IMG/VR virus record: IMGVR_UViG_3300046824_000119
Coordinates: 1-43,034 of that record
Direction: 5' to 3' (one strand)
DNA length: 43,034 nucleotides
Origin: a virus
The position numbers and the translations under genes are program-made. How positions within the stretch are numbered: the stretch's first letter is position 1; every line of letters starts with the position of its first letter. A model generated the notes under the pieces. The model searched no databases. It was not told the origin of the DNA and saw nothing but the letters and a program-made list of their open reading frames with translations. Shown one piece after another: positions 14,404 through 22,861 of the stretch.

Positions 14404-15431
14404 GCCGCACCGACCCGTACCCGGCCGTGCGCCGCAATCAGATCCTTGACGATGGCGTCCAGGCCGCGGCCGGCCGCCTCCATCTGGTTGTCCCCGGCGC
14501 CGACCACGCGGCCGTACGCGCTCTTGGACTGCTCCAGGTCCACCAGCGCGTAGGCGAGAGCCGCTTCCTTGACCAGCGCCGGGGGGTCATTGGCCAGGAT
14601 GGTCGCGGCGTCGCTGTGACTGGCCGCAGTCGATCCGGTGGCACCGCGCTCCACCAGCAGCAGACGCGGCGCGTACACGACATCACTGGTGGAGTGCGCG
14701 GAGAGCTGGCTGCCCAGCTCGGCACGGCGCACGGTCAGCACGTTGCCGGCGATCCGCTCGATGAACATCCGCTCCGCGCCGGTCTGGATGAACTCACCCT
14801 CGCGCAACAGCGTGCCGTCCGCGACGGTGATCGATCGGGTGGCCGCTGAGGCGTCCGCGTTCGCGCCCAGCGTGGTGACCGAGGTGGTGAACGTCTTGCC
14901 GACCACGTTGATGCGTTCGGTGCCGATGGTCAGCAGATCACCCACGCCTGCCAGCGACGAGTCGGAGACGGTGAGGATGGTGGCGCTACTGGTGATCGCG
15001 CCGGCCAGCGACCCCGCCGCGCGCGTGGTGGCCGATGCGCCCTGCTCTCCGGTGAGCGCCATGCCGCGATCGTCGGAGGAGAAGCCCGCGGAGGATGTGT
15101 TGATCAGCTTCAGCGAGGTGTACGGCGGGCCGTCGTCCGGGCGCAGGAAGAAGTCGGTGTCCTCGACCAACTCCACGCCGTCCACAGCGAAACTGGAGAT
15201 GGAGATCATTTCCAGGTAGTCCGCGTCCAGCCAGAGGACAGGGCGGGTGACGCAGCGCTGTTCCGGGTAGCGGGTGCACGTGGTGGGGTAGAAGCGGCGG
15301 TGCGTCGCCGCTTCTACCTGCTGGGCGCCGGTCCGGATGGCGGCATCGATGCGCGCATTGGTGCGGTACGTGTCCGCCTGCGCCAGCGCGGCTTGCACCT
15401 GCTCACGCGTGCAATACGTAATGCCCGTCAT
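14400..15431 (-). CDS. Head-tail connector with inserted beta domains
   Basis: 343 aa, ATG at 15431 with GAGG directly upstream. The N-terminal 130 residues (CTREQVQAALAQ, then RTGAQQVEAATHRRFYP and VLWLDADYLEMISI) and the C-terminal helix (PPALVKEAALAYALVDLEQS) match the phage head-tail connector adaptor fold. Between them sit about 140 residues with two similar beta units (LTIGTERINVVGK; IQTGAERMFIERIAGN...VRRAELG). Usual connectors are 100-200 aa, so this one is enlarged. The inserted unit resembles the C-terminal domain of the 973-aa tail protein and may project from the neck. Confidence 0.7.
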   Translation of the reverse strand: MTGITYCTREQVQAALAQADTYRTNARIDAAIRTGAQQVEAATHRRFYPTTCTRYPEQRCVTRPVLWLDADYLEMISISSFAVDGVELVEDTDFFLRPDDGPPYTSLKLINTSSAGFSSDDRGMALTGEQGASATTRAAGSLAGAITSSATILTVSDSSLAGVGDLLTIGTERINVVGKTFTTSVTTLGANADASAATRSITVADGTLLREGEFIQTGAERMFIERIAGNVLTVRRAELGSQLSAHSTSDVVYAPRLLLVERGATGSTAASHSDAATILANDPPALVKEAALAYALVDLEQSKSAYGRVVGAGDNQMEAAGRGLDAIVKDLIAAHGRVRVGAA

Positions 15432-15477
15432 CCTCGGCTGCTTTCTGCGAGGTCATGCTTGTGAAGTTGACCGGATC

Positions 15478-16599
15478 TTAACTGATCAAAGCCGGATTGC
15501 CGTACAGGTCGAAGATCTCCCCGCCGAACGTGCAATGCACCGTGCCCGGTGTGCGCCCCGGATCGAGCGGATAGTCATGGTTCGGGCACACCGTGATCGG
15601 CGTGGTCAGGAACAGCCGGACATCTTCCACGTTCTGCTGGTAGATGGACAGCAGACTGTTCCAGCCGTTGCCGGTCACCGGCGCAGCGGCCGCGTCCGGC
15701 TCGGTCGCCCCCGTGATGACCGCGGTCACGTCCATGTTGCCGGTCGCGTTATGGGTGACCGTGGCCGCGCCAGCGATGGCCGTGGACACGGACAGCGTCC
15801 CCTGTCCGCCGGGGTTGACCGTGGCCGCACCGGCCAGGGTTACCGTGACCGCGCGATCCCCCGTGGCGTTGTGATCCACGGACGCGACGCCGGTGGCCGT
15901 GACCGTAACCGCGCGATCTCCGGTGGCGTCCACGTTGTTGGTCAGTGCGTAGTTGAAGCCGGGCGGGTCGTCCGCGTCCACGCTGGTGCCGGAGATGGCG
16001 GACTGTCCGCCGCCGCCTCCCGTGTCGTCCGTGACGCTGGTGGCGGCGGACGCCTGGTTGAGCCGGACCATCCAACCGGGGGAGGCGGCCAGGACCGTGG
16101 CCGCGCTGGTGCCGAACGTGGCCTCGATCGTCGCGTCGGACAGTACGGACGTCCACGCCGCGGCGACGGCGAAGCTGCCGCGCCACCCATTGGTGCCGTT
16201 GTTGCCCAGGATCAGGCTGGTGATCGGGCCGGTGCCGTCGCCGGTGTTCGCGCTGTTGTCCGTGTGCGTCCAGGAGCCGGACAGGTCACCGACGTGGATG
16301 CGCGGCGCCACACTGCCAGACGCCTTGGTCATCACGTACCAGCGCCACGACGTGGACAGGCCGGCAACGCCGTTGCCGAAATCGTTCTCCGCGAAGAGTT
16401 TGGCCCCGCCGTTGTTCGACGTCAGGATCCCCCACACCGCGCCGGCCGTCCGGCCGGAGATCAGCCAGCCGGTCCAGCCCGCGGTACTGAATGCCTTGGC
16501 CAGCAGGGCGACGGTGATCGGACCCTGATCCGGCGGGGCGTTGCCGACGGAGAAGGTGATCGAATCAGTGCCTGCGGCGGTGTCGAATTGCCTGCTCAC
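15478..16599 (-). CDS. LamG-domain virion protein in head gene cluster
   Basis: 373 aa. Residues 1-190 form a LamG/concanavalin-like beta-sandwich (ITVALLAKAF, WRWYVMTK, SLILGNNGTNGWRGSFAVAA, MVRLNQASA). Then a Gly linker and about three imperfect 25-residue repeats containing HNATGDRAVTVT, GGQGTLSVST and HNATGNMDVT. The C-terminus has CPNHDYPLDPGRTPGTVHC, a possible zinc site. It lies between capsid and connector genes, not with the tail-tip genes, so it is more likely a head fibre or head decoration that binds sugars than a tail fibre. Inference from domain and place only. Confidence 0.65.
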   Translation of the reverse strand: MSRQFDTAAGTDSITFSVGNAPPDQGPITVALLAKAFSTAGWTGWLISGRTAGAVWGILTSNNGGAKLFAENDFGNGVAGLSTSWRWYVMTKASGSVAPRIHVGDLSGSWTHTDNSANTGDGTGPITSLILGNNGTNGWRGSFAVAAAWTSVLSDATIEATFGTSAATVLAASPGWMVRLNQASAATSVTDDTGGGGGQSAISGTSVDADDPPGFNYALTNNVDATGDRAVTVTATGVASVDHNATGDRAVTVTLAGAATVNPGGQGTLSVSTAIAGAATVTHNATGNMDVTAVITGATEPDAAAAPVTGNGWNSLLSIYQQNVEDVRLFLTTPITVCPNHDYPLDPGRTPGTVHCTFGGEIFDLYGNPALIS

Positions 16600-16608
16600 G
16601 GCAGGAAC

Positions 16609-17001
16609 CTACGCCGCTATCGGCGTGAAGCTGATCGTGTGGCTGGTGAGGTTGAACGTGTCGCCGTTGCTGACGGCCTTGCTCGCGGTCAGCGCGTATG
16701 AGTACAGGAAGTTGCCGGACGTGGACGCGTCCCATACGCCGACGTGGGTGATCGTCTCGCTGCCCGCGGCCCACGGCGTCCAGGACGGCAGGGTGCTGGT
16801 GATCGCCTTGCTGCCCGCGGATGCCGCCGACCACGTGAACACCTTGCGGGAAGTCTCCGCGCTGGCGTTGCTGGCTCCGGATGCGCCAGGGTCGCCGGTG
16901 TACAGCTTCGCGTACGTGTTCGTCGGCGCGGAGAAGGCGGTACCGGCCAGCATGTCGAGGTACTTGTTGGCCAGGTTGACGGCGGACAGGCCTGCGGTCA
17001 C
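16609..17001 (-). CDS. Small virion protein (130 aa)
   Basis: GTG at 17001 overlaps the previous stop. Helical start (VNLANKYLDMLAG), then TYAKLYTGDPG followed by beta strands to the end. Proteins beginning with a short helix and AKLYTGDPG are common beside capsid genes of Streptomyces phages, usually annotated as hypothetical structural proteins. Next gene downstream is the LamG protein, with which it may form a fibre complex. Confidence 0.6.
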   Translation of the reverse strand: MTAGLSAVNLANKYLDMLAGTAFSAPTNTYAKLYTGDPGASGASNASAETSRKVFTWSAASAGSKAITSTLPSWTPWAAGSETITHVGVWDASTSGNFLYSYALTASKAVSNGDTFNLTSHTISFTPIAA

Positions 17002-17231
17002 TGCGCCTTGTCCCCTGCCCGCTTGCGCGCGGTCGCCTTCTTGGCCGGCTCCAGCTCGCCCTTGACGACCTCAGCGGTTCCGGTAGCGGTCAACTTGCTG
17101 GCCACGCCCTCACCGTCGCGAGCGAAACCCTCACGCTCGTAGAGCTCCACCAGGCGCCGGTCATCGTCGGTGGCAGTGCCGTCGTCGATCCGCTTCGCGC
17201 GCGCCTCGTAGTCCTGCTGCGTCATCTTCAT
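16998..17231 (-). CDS. Small charged protein in head-tail region (77 aa)
   Basis: ATG at 17231 with GGGAG upstream. Begins with a helix and the acidic motif DDDRRLVELYEREGF, ends in a Lys/Arg/Ala-rich tail (PAKKATARKRAG). Charged proteins of this type occur between capsid and connector genes in related phages. No enzyme motif. Could be a scaffold-like or DNA-contacting neck accessory. Confidence 0.6.
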   Translation of the reverse strand: MKMTQQDYEARAKRIDDGTATDDDRRLVELYEREGFARDGEGVASKLTATGTAEVVKGELEPAKKATARKRAGDKAQ

Positions 17232-17250
17232 GATTCACTCCCTCGCGCTG

Positions 17251-17289
17251 GTCCGGATCCTGGATCCGCCTAATACCCAGGATCCGGAC
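17251..17289 (-). terminator. Hairpin terminator/attenuator in head operon
   Basis: Perfect 13-bp inverted repeat (17251-17263 with 17277-17289) and 13-nt loop, starting 12 bases after the stop at 17302 in the minus direction and 20 bases before the next gene. Likely lowers readthrough after the abundant capsid-region genes. Confidence 0.75.
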
Positions 17290-17301
17290 AGTACGCAGCA
17301 G

Positions 17302-17769
17302 TTACGCCGCGACGATCGTCGCGCCGGAGATCAGCGGCACGTACGTCAGATACCAGGTGATGCCACCGTCGGCGCCGGTCGCGGTGACCTGCTCGATGGT
17401 GCCGGAGTTGATGAGAATCCCGGCGGACGCGGAGAACATGTTCACCGCGCCGATACCGACCACCGGAGCGGTGGCGGCGCCGCCGGCAATGGTGATCAGG
17501 TCCCCGGCCGGGGTGTCGGTGGTGCCGATGTCCGTGGCCGCGCACAGATCCTGCGTGGTGCCGGTGGTCGGGTTGGCCTGAAGCTTCACCGTGTTGGCCA
17601 CGGTGATCGCCGTGGTGACCAGGCCCACCAGGGACGTGATCAGACACAGCCCGCCGGCCACGGTGAATAGGGTCTTGGTCTCGACCACCAGCGGCGTGTA
17701 CGCCTTGCTGATCGGGCCGCTGCCGAGCACGCTCTTGCGGAACGCGTCCGCGTCGTAAATGACGGTCAT
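17302..17769 (-). CDS. Capsid-associated structural protein (155 aa)
   Basis: ATG at 17769. A hydrophobic stretch (FTVAGGLCLITSLVGLVTTAITVA, about residues 34-58) is followed by a beta-rich body with many Thr and Gly. The pattern is that of actinophage proteins located directly after the capsid gene and annotated as decoration or minor structural proteins. Bounded by a strong hairpin at its end, which suggests high expression. Confidence 0.55.
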   Translation of the reverse strand: MTVIYDADAFRKSVLGSGPISKAYTPLVVETKTLFTVAGGLCLITSLVGLVTTAITVANTVKLQANPTTGTTQDLCAATDIGTTDTPAGDLITIAGGAATAPVVGIGAVNMFSASAGILINSGTIEQVTATGADGGITWYLTYVPLISGATIVAA

Positions 17770-17780
17770 CTGCCCGCCCC

Positions 17781-18332
17781 TTACGCGTTCGCCGTGGCGT
17801 TGCCACGGAGCATGTTGAACAGCGACGCCGGCTTGCGCCGGTACCGCAGTCCGGACGGGATGATCAGGCAGGTGCCCAGCTTGGCCGCACCGAGGGTGGC
17901 CGCGTGGTCCAGGCTGATGTGCGTGTAGCCGTCACCGAGCTGTGCGCGGTGCACCTCGAGGGCAAGGATCGTCTCCTTGTCGCCGTAGGTGGCGCCGGTC
18001 AGTGAGATGGTGGCCGCCTCGGACTGGGTGACCTTGGTCCACGCCTCGTCGCCGTCAAGCACGGCCTCACTCTTGATGTGCCAGTACGTGATGCCGTACG
18101 ACGTACTGACCGTGGCCGACGCAAGGTTGTTGGACGTGCCGGACGTGTACGCCGTGTGCTGCTTCAGCGTGAGCGTCGCATCGGTGGCCGCGCCGGCCGC
18201 CTGCACGACCAGGAAGGTGACCGTCTCGTGCATGGTCATGTTCACGCGCTTGCCGGTGGCGCCGTTCGCGGTGTCGAGGTCGACGGGCGACCAGCCGATA
18301 CCGACATCGAAGAGATTGCCGAGTGCGTCCAT
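17781..18332 (-). CDS. Capsid-region structural protein (183 aa)
   Basis: ATG at 18332 with GGAGAG upstream. Contains strands with GKRVNMTMHETVTFLVVQAA and TLTLKQHTAYTSGT, the latter typical of actinophage proteins coded next to the capsid gene, and ends KLGTCLIIPSGLRYRRKP. Probably a virion protein of the head surface. It is the first gene after the capsid gene and a hairpin. Confidence 0.6.
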   Translation of the reverse strand: MDALGNLFDVGIGWSPVDLDTANGATGKRVNMTMHETVTFLVVQAAGAATDATLTLKQHTAYTSGTSNNLASATVSTSYGITYWHIKSEAVLDGDEAWTKVTQSEAATISLTGATYGDKETILALEVHRAQLGDGYTHISLDHAATLGAAKLGTCLIIPSGLRYRRKPASLFNMLRGNATANA

Positions 18333-18406
18333 TGCTGTTCTCTCCCCTTCCAGGGGTTAGGACCGGCGCCTACCGGGATCGGTCACGTGCGGCCCAGAGG
18401 GTGGGT

Positions 18407-18444
18407 TCCCGGGCGCAGAAAGGTGGGGCTCTCTACGCCCGGGA
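18407..18444 (-). terminator. Hairpin after capsid gene
   Basis: 9-bp inverted repeat TCCCGGGCG/CGCCCGGGA (18407-18415 with 18436-18444), 20-nt loop, 5 bases after the capsid stop in the minus direction. Attenuator rather than full stop, because the operon continues. Confidence 0.6.
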
Positions 18445-18449
18445 GATCA

Positions 18450-19850
18450 TCAGTCGAGGCTGCGAGTCTCGAGCTGCACGAACGCGGACAGCGTCGGCCC
18501 GTTGTTCTCCGGAGTGAGCGGCGAAAGCAGCGACGGCTGACCGTCCACGTGCAGCAGCACCCGGAAGTCCGTCTTGTCCGACCGGAACGAGGAGTGCTCG
18601 CTGGTGTCGAACTGCATGGCGAACGCGTCACCGATGGTGTACTGCGTCCAGTCGGCCAGGGAGATGTCGCCCTGGGTGCCGAGCACGGCCGGAGCCTTGC
18701 GGGTCCAGCGGATCGGGATGCCCAGGATGGACTGCGCCAGCCGGTTCGGGCCGCCGCCCTCGCCGAACATGACCGCGGAGCCACCGGTGCCGACCGGGAG
18801 CGCCATGGTGAAGATCTCCGGGATGGCGTCCGGGGTGATGTCCCACTCCGCGGTCGCGTACGACTCGGGCAGCAGACGCGCGAACATCGAGAGGACGTTC
18901 ACCCAGGTGATCGACGCGGTGGACTGGCCGGACTCGTCATCGGCCACGATCAGCGCCGGGTTGTTGGCGTGCAGTCCGCCCAGCGGCTTGCCGACGCCAT
19001 CACCCTTGATCAGTGCCCGGTCCTCGAATTCGCGGATGCCGATCGGCATCTTCTCCCGGATCCACGTCTCCAGGGCGGGGATGAAGCGGGTGACCTCGTT
19101 CGGCACCGACGCGAGCCCGCCCAGCTTGTGCTGCTCCAGGGCGAGCATGCCGAAGGTGCCGGACGTCTCGGCGAACGTCTCACCCGCGTCGAGCCACGCG
19201 AACTGGATGCCGCCGAAAACCTCGCCCACCTCGGTGGTCATGTCGTTGACCGGCCACTTCATCTTGCCGGTGGACAGCGGCACCACGGTGGCCTGCGGCC
19301 GGACCACGGCGCCCTCGAGCGCGCGGGTCATGATGTCCGCGCGGGTCTCCTCGGGGATGAGGTAGCCGCCCTCGGAGGGCACGTTCGGGCCGTACGCGTT
19401 GGTCAGCTGCTCGTACTTGTCGAGCCGGGCGCGCGCCTCGGAGCCTTCCTTGCCCTGCTTCTTCATCAGGAAGTCCTGGAGCATCTGCCCCGAGTTCTCC
19501 CAGATCTTGGCCAGCTCGGGGTCGGCGCCGGGCGCGGCCTTGTTGTAGGCGGTGCCCGCGCGCTGCGCCTTCACGCCGGAGGGGCGAAGATCCGGCCGGC
19601 CGTCGGTCTCCACACCGTTGCGCTTGAACATCTCCAGGACGCTGGCACTCACCTGATCGGTGAGCTGCCCCTTCAGGTCCTTCATGGTGGAGTTGACCTC
19701 ATTGCGGTACGCGCTGGTGTAGCCGTCGAGCTTGGCCTTGAACGTGCCGTCCTTGGCGAGCGCGGCGAACTTCTCCGGCGTCTCCAGGGCAGTGTTCAGG
19801 AACTCTTCCCACTCCGAGGGAGTGACGGGCTGCGCGACTGGTGCGCTCAT
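18450..19850 (-). CDS. Major capsid protein, HK97 fold, with N-terminal scaffold region
   Basis: 466 aa. The first 135 residues are charged and helical (EEFLNTALETPEKFAALAKD and onward), like the delta/scaffold domain of HK97-type capsids. The capsid body starts near PSEGGYLIPEETRADIM, continues with GGLASVPNEVTRF (E-loop/spine region) and ends with IPIRWTRKAPAVLG and the A-domain strands. It lies directly after the ClpP-like protease gene, in line with protease-driven removal of the delta domain. No separate scaffold gene was found. Confidence 0.85.
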   Translation of the reverse strand: MSAPVAQPVTPSEWEEFLNTALETPEKFAALAKDGTFKAKLDGYTSAYRNEVNSTMKDLKGQLTDQVSASVLEMFKRNGVETDGRPDLRPSGVKAQRAGTAYNKAAPGADPELAKIWENSGQMLQDFLMKKQGKEGSEARARLDKYEQLTNAYGPNVPSEGGYLIPEETRADIMTRALEGAVVRPQATVVPLSTGKMKWPVNDMTTEVGEVFGGIQFAWLDAGETFAETSGTFGMLALEQHKLGGLASVPNEVTRFIPALETWIREKMPIGIREFEDRALIKGDGVGKPLGGLHANNPALIVADDESGQSTASITWVNVLSMFARLLPESYATAEWDITPDAIPEIFTMALPVGTGGSAVMFGEGGGPNRLAQSILGIPIRWTRKAPAVLGTQGDISLADWTQYTIGDAFAMQFDTSEHSSFRSDKTDFRVLLHVDGQPSLLSPLTPENNGPTLSAFVQLETRSLD

Positions 19851-20944
19851 CGGACAATTGCCCCCTTCAAGGCGATGCGCAGTCCCTCCAGGTCGAAGGG
19901 GGCGACGTTGTTTACGGGCGACTCGGCCCGTGCGGTCGGCTGGAACAAGCCGATGTCGAGCGGCCCGGGCTGCGGCTCATCCGGCTCGGGGGGCGCGTCC
20001 TGGCCGATGATCAGGTCCACCAGACCGTCCGCCTTCGCAGAGTCGGCGGAGTACCAGGTATCACCGGAACGCATGATGTCGCGCCAGTCCGCGGGGGTGC
20101 CGCCGGCGCGCACGGCGTAGATACCGGCAATGGAGTCGGACAACATGCCCAGCAGGTCCGCGACATCACGCATGTCGTCCTCGGTGCCCATGGCCAGACC
20201 CATACCGTCATGGATCATGACGAACGCATTCTTGGCCATGCGCACGCCACCGGTGTCTGCCGCGGCGTCGTACGGGGAGGCGGCCAGCATGACGAACGAC
20301 GCGGCTGACGCGGCATAGCCGTCGATCCACGAGGTGACCGGACCACCGGCGTACTGCTTGAGTGCGTTGTAGATGGCCGCACCTTCGAAGATGATGCCGC
20401 CCGGACTGTTGATGTGCAGATCGACGGGGCCGGTCATGCCGGCCAGTGCCTGCGCCACGTCGATGGCCTGCGTCCCGTCCCATCCGCCGATGGCGTCATA
20501 CAGGTAGAGCGAGTTGCCCTCGGCGCGGAAGTCCTGCATAGCCATCATGGGCGGGTTGGTGCCGACTGCCGCGGCGCGGCGCGGGGACTCGAGGATGGCA
20601 TGAGTGAGCGCGCGGGCGGATGTGCCAACGGTGAGAGATCGGGCCTTCGCGATCATCGCCTCGAGATCTTGCGGCATGGCCCCCTCGTTCTTAGCTGCAC
20701 GTCCGCGCTTGATCACTCTACATCTGCACGTGTTGCCGTATTGTGCACCAACACACTTCTTGTAGCCTCGGCCGTTGGGATAGTCCTTGTACGCGTCGGC
20801 CCTGCTGCGGTAGAGCTTCCCATCGTTGCCCTTACACGGTTCGCACACGTTGTCGTCTATGTGCGCTTTGACCATCCAGCGTTGCGCCATCTCCGGCTGA
20901 CCCTGCCCGTAGTCGCCGTTCTGCCGGGGTGCGCCGATAGTCAC
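19847..20944 (-). CDS. MuF-like domain fused to ClpP-type prohead protease
   Basis: 365 aa. Residues 20-80 contain CEPCKGNDG and CRCRVIKRG with a central tyrosine-rich stretch, the pattern of the C-terminal part of MuF-like minor head proteins. From about 130 the ClpP/S14 serine protease fold begins: INSPGGIIFEGAAIY, the nucleophile serine in DGYAASAASFVMLAA, and the active-site His in VMIHDGMG. Family role: cleaves the capsid delta domain and itself during head maturation. In most phages the two parts are separate genes or portal-proximal; here they share one chain, overlapping portal upstream and capsid downstream. Confidence 0.8.
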   Translation of the reverse strand: MTIGAPRQNGDYGQGQPEMAQRWMVKAHIDDNVCEPCKGNDGKLYRSRADAYKDYPNGRGYKKCVGAQYGNTCRCRVIKRGRAAKNEGAMPQDLEAMIAKARSLTVGTSARALTHAILESPRRAAAVGTNPPMMAMQDFRAEGNSLYLYDAIGGWDGTQAIDVAQALAGMTGPVDLHINSPGGIIFEGAAIYNALKQYAGGPVTSWIDGYAASAASFVMLAASPYDAAADTGGVRMAKNAFVMIHDGMGLAMGTEDDMRDVADLLGMLSDSIAGIYAVRAGGTPADWRDIMRSGDTWYSADSAKADGLVDLIIGQDAPPEPDEPQPGPLDIGLFQPTARAESPVNNVAPFDLEGLRIALKGAIVR

Positions 20945-22284
20945 GCCGCCTCAATCGCCTGGAACCTGGCCAGCAGCGCGCGCGCCCTGTTCTGCGCCTC
21001 CTCGATCGGCAACGGCTCACCCGTAGTCGAGGGCACCACCACCGGCGCCGGAGCGGGCTCGATCTCCTTCAGCATCGGCTCCGGCAGGCCGGCCACCTCC
21101 GCCGCCCACAACGGATCGATACCAGGCACCGAGGTCAGGATCTCGAACACCTGCGCCGAGGTCAGCGCGTCCGCACGCTTCTCCGCACGCTCCCGCTTGA
21201 TCGGGCTGGTGTAGACGAAGCACAACCCCTGTTCCTGTGCACCGGGGAACAGCGGCAGGAAGTCGTTGTTCAGCATGCCCTTCCAGCGGTCCGCGCGCGG
21301 CACGGTCATCCGCTCCGCGAAGTCGTTGGATGCCGCAGAGGCGCTGGCCCGGTTCACATCCTCGAGCACACCCACGTCGTACTTGCTGGCCCCGTACGCC
21401 AGCAGCACGGTGTCCCGGTTCAGGTTGCTGGTCTCCACCAGCTGCATGTCAGCGACGGACATAGGCTTGACATCAACCCAGTCGCCTTCCTCGAGGAAGG
21501 CGGTCCGGCCGGCGTTGGCCACGCCCTTGAAATCGTAGTTCCAGCGCTCCACCAGCTTGTCGAACTCTTTGTCCGGCATGCCGCGGCGTAGCTTGACGAT
21601 GCCGCCCGGACGCGCGCCGTTACGGTAGAAGTTCGCATTCCACTCGGCGGACAGGGCAGCGCCGGACACCTGAGCCATGATCGTCTGTACCGGCCCCATG
21701 CCTCGGTACGGATCCATCGGATTCGGCATGCGCATGGACAGAACGTCACGTGCCTTCAGCGGCTGCTCGCGCCCGTCCGGGCCGACGTAGATGTAGCCCA
21801 GCAGGTAGTCACGAGGGTCGGTGACCACGATCATCCGGTCCGGGCGCGCCACCCAGAGCTCCGCGGGGATGCGGCCGAGGTAGCTGACCACCAGCCAGCC
21901 CTCGCCGGTCAGGTCCACATGCTGCTGCCCGGACTCGAAAAGCTCCTGCTTGGTGTAGAACGGGTTCGGCTTGTCGAGCACCACCAGCGCGGGATGCTTG
22001 TCAACGCACATCACGCCGACCTCACCGCATTCGTCCTCGGTGCCCTGCCCGTACTCGCACGCCTGGCCGGCCGGGGCGGGAGCGTGCAGGTGCCAGTCGA
22101 GTTTGGCGGTGGCGGTACTGGTGCGGTTGACGATGGAGAACAGGGTGGCGGACGCGCCCATGGCGTTCATCTGCGAGGTCGGTCCGGAGCGGCCGAACAT
22201 GCTGCCCAGGCGGCGCCGATCATCGCCGTGCTGGGCGTAGGAGATCTGCGCGCGGTTCAGCAGGGGGCCGAGGAGGCTACGCAT
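20941..22284 (-). CDS. Portal protein, HK97 type
   Basis: 447 aa, ATG at 22284. Typical features: FSIVNRTSTATAKLDWHLH near residue 50 (first core helix), HVDLTGEGWLVV, the MRMPNPMDPYRGMGPVQTIM region, NGARPGGIVKLRRGMPDKEF and KYDVGVLEDVNRASASA, all matching the HK97 portal family order. Twelve copies form the ring through which terminase pumps DNA. The C-terminal 40 residues are Pro- and Glu-rich. Overlaps both neighbours by 4-8 bases. Confidence 0.85.
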   Translation of the reverse strand: MRSLLGPLLNRAQISYAQHGDDRRRLGSMFGRSGPTSQMNAMGASATLFSIVNRTSTATAKLDWHLHAPAPAGQACEYGQGTEDECGEVGVMCVDKHPALVVLDKPNPFYTKQELFESGQQHVDLTGEGWLVVSYLGRIPAELWVARPDRMIVVTDPRDYLLGYIYVGPDGREQPLKARDVLSMRMPNPMDPYRGMGPVQTIMAQVSGAALSAEWNANFYRNGARPGGIVKLRRGMPDKEFDKLVERWNYDFKGVANAGRTAFLEEGDWVDVKPMSVADMQLVETSNLNRDTVLLAYGASKYDVGVLEDVNRASASAASNDFAERMTVPRADRWKGMLNNDFLPLFPGAQEQGLCFVYTSPIKRERAEKRADALTSAQVFEILTSVPGIDPLWAAEVAGLPEPMLKEIEPAPAPVVVPSTTGEPLPIEEAQNRARALLARFQAIEAA

Positions 22285-22414
22285 CTACCGGCCTCTCCTT
22301 GGGTGGCGCATTGCAGATCTGGACCTTGCGGACGTATGCGCAGTTCCAGGCACTCCAGAAGCCGCAGGCGCAGCCGCCGTAGATGACTTCACCGCGAGGA
22401 CGTTTCGTCTTCAC
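22277..22414 (-). CDS. Small Cys-rich protein (45 aa)
   Basis: GTG at 22414 has an SD, AAGGGGG, 6 bases upstream. The 45-residue product carries CACGFWSAWNCAYVRKVQIC, four Cys in a 20-residue span, suited to one zinc ion. It overlaps the previous gene by 26 bases and the portal start by 8. The strong SD and aromatic/Cys pattern argue for a real gene. Function unknown. Confidence 0.6.
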   Translation of the reverse strand: MKTKRPRGEVIYGGCACGFWSAWNCAYVRKVQICNAPPKERPVDA

Positions 22415-22610
22415 CGGCGTCCCCCTTCAGCTCCTTCTCCACGGCCTTCTGCATCGGCGCGCCCGCGGCGGAGAAGTTGACGCGCTCCACCATCCAGGCT
22501 GCGACGGCGGGAAGCCGGATGTAGCCGATACTGACGTCCGCGTCGGCGGGCTCGTCGCCTTCCTGGACGTAGAGGTTGCGCGGATTCTTGCGCCCCTGCC
22601 GGATGATCAC
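22389..22610 (-). CDS. Small unknown protein (73 aa)
   Basis: GTG at 22610 overlaps the preceding stop (GTGA). Basic start (IIRQGRKNPRNLYVQEG), a hydrophobic middle (YIRLPAVAAWMVERVNF) and an acidic C-terminus. No family recognised. It sits between terminase and portal, where actinophages often carry small genes. Confidence 0.55.
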   Translation of the reverse strand: MIIRQGRKNPRNLYVQEGDEPADADVSIGYIRLPAVAAWMVERVNFSAAGAPMQKAVEKELKGDAGEDETSSR

Positions 22611-22861
22611 CGCTCGCTCCCGCCCAGCGCCTCGAGCACCAGCAGGCTCACGCCGATGCCGACCGTGCCCGCAATCCAGTGCCAGCCGAACAGGCCTGTA
22701 TCGATGGCAGCGAACGCACCCCATTGCATGAGCGCCGTGCGCGCCCGCTTCAGTGTCGGCAGCTTGCGAGCCAGCCAGGACACCAGGAGCAGCAGCGCGG
22801 GCCTGGCCGTACGCCGGGGCCGGGTGCGCGCCGCGGTCCAGGCCTGCGCGATGGTGGTCAC
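22607..22861 (-). CDS. Two-helix membrane protein (84 aa)
   Basis: GTG at 22861 overlaps the previous stop. About 20 basic residues are followed by a hydrophobic segment (ALLLLVSWLARKL), a basic turn, and a second long hydrophobic segment (IAGTVGIGVSLLVLEAL). Looks like a small inner-membrane protein. A membrane protein between terminase and portal is unusual; no function inferred. Confidence 0.6.
   Translation of the reverse strand: MTTIAQAWTAARTRPRRTARPALLLLVSWLARKLPTLKRARTALMQWGAFAAIDTGLFGWHWIAGTVGIGVSLLVLEALGGSER

Noticed and set aside
18078-20120. Long plus-strand open frame (680 codons) opposite capsid genes
   Set aside because: Shadow of the capsid and protease genes, with skewed Arg/Gly/Val composition, no SD and no domain.
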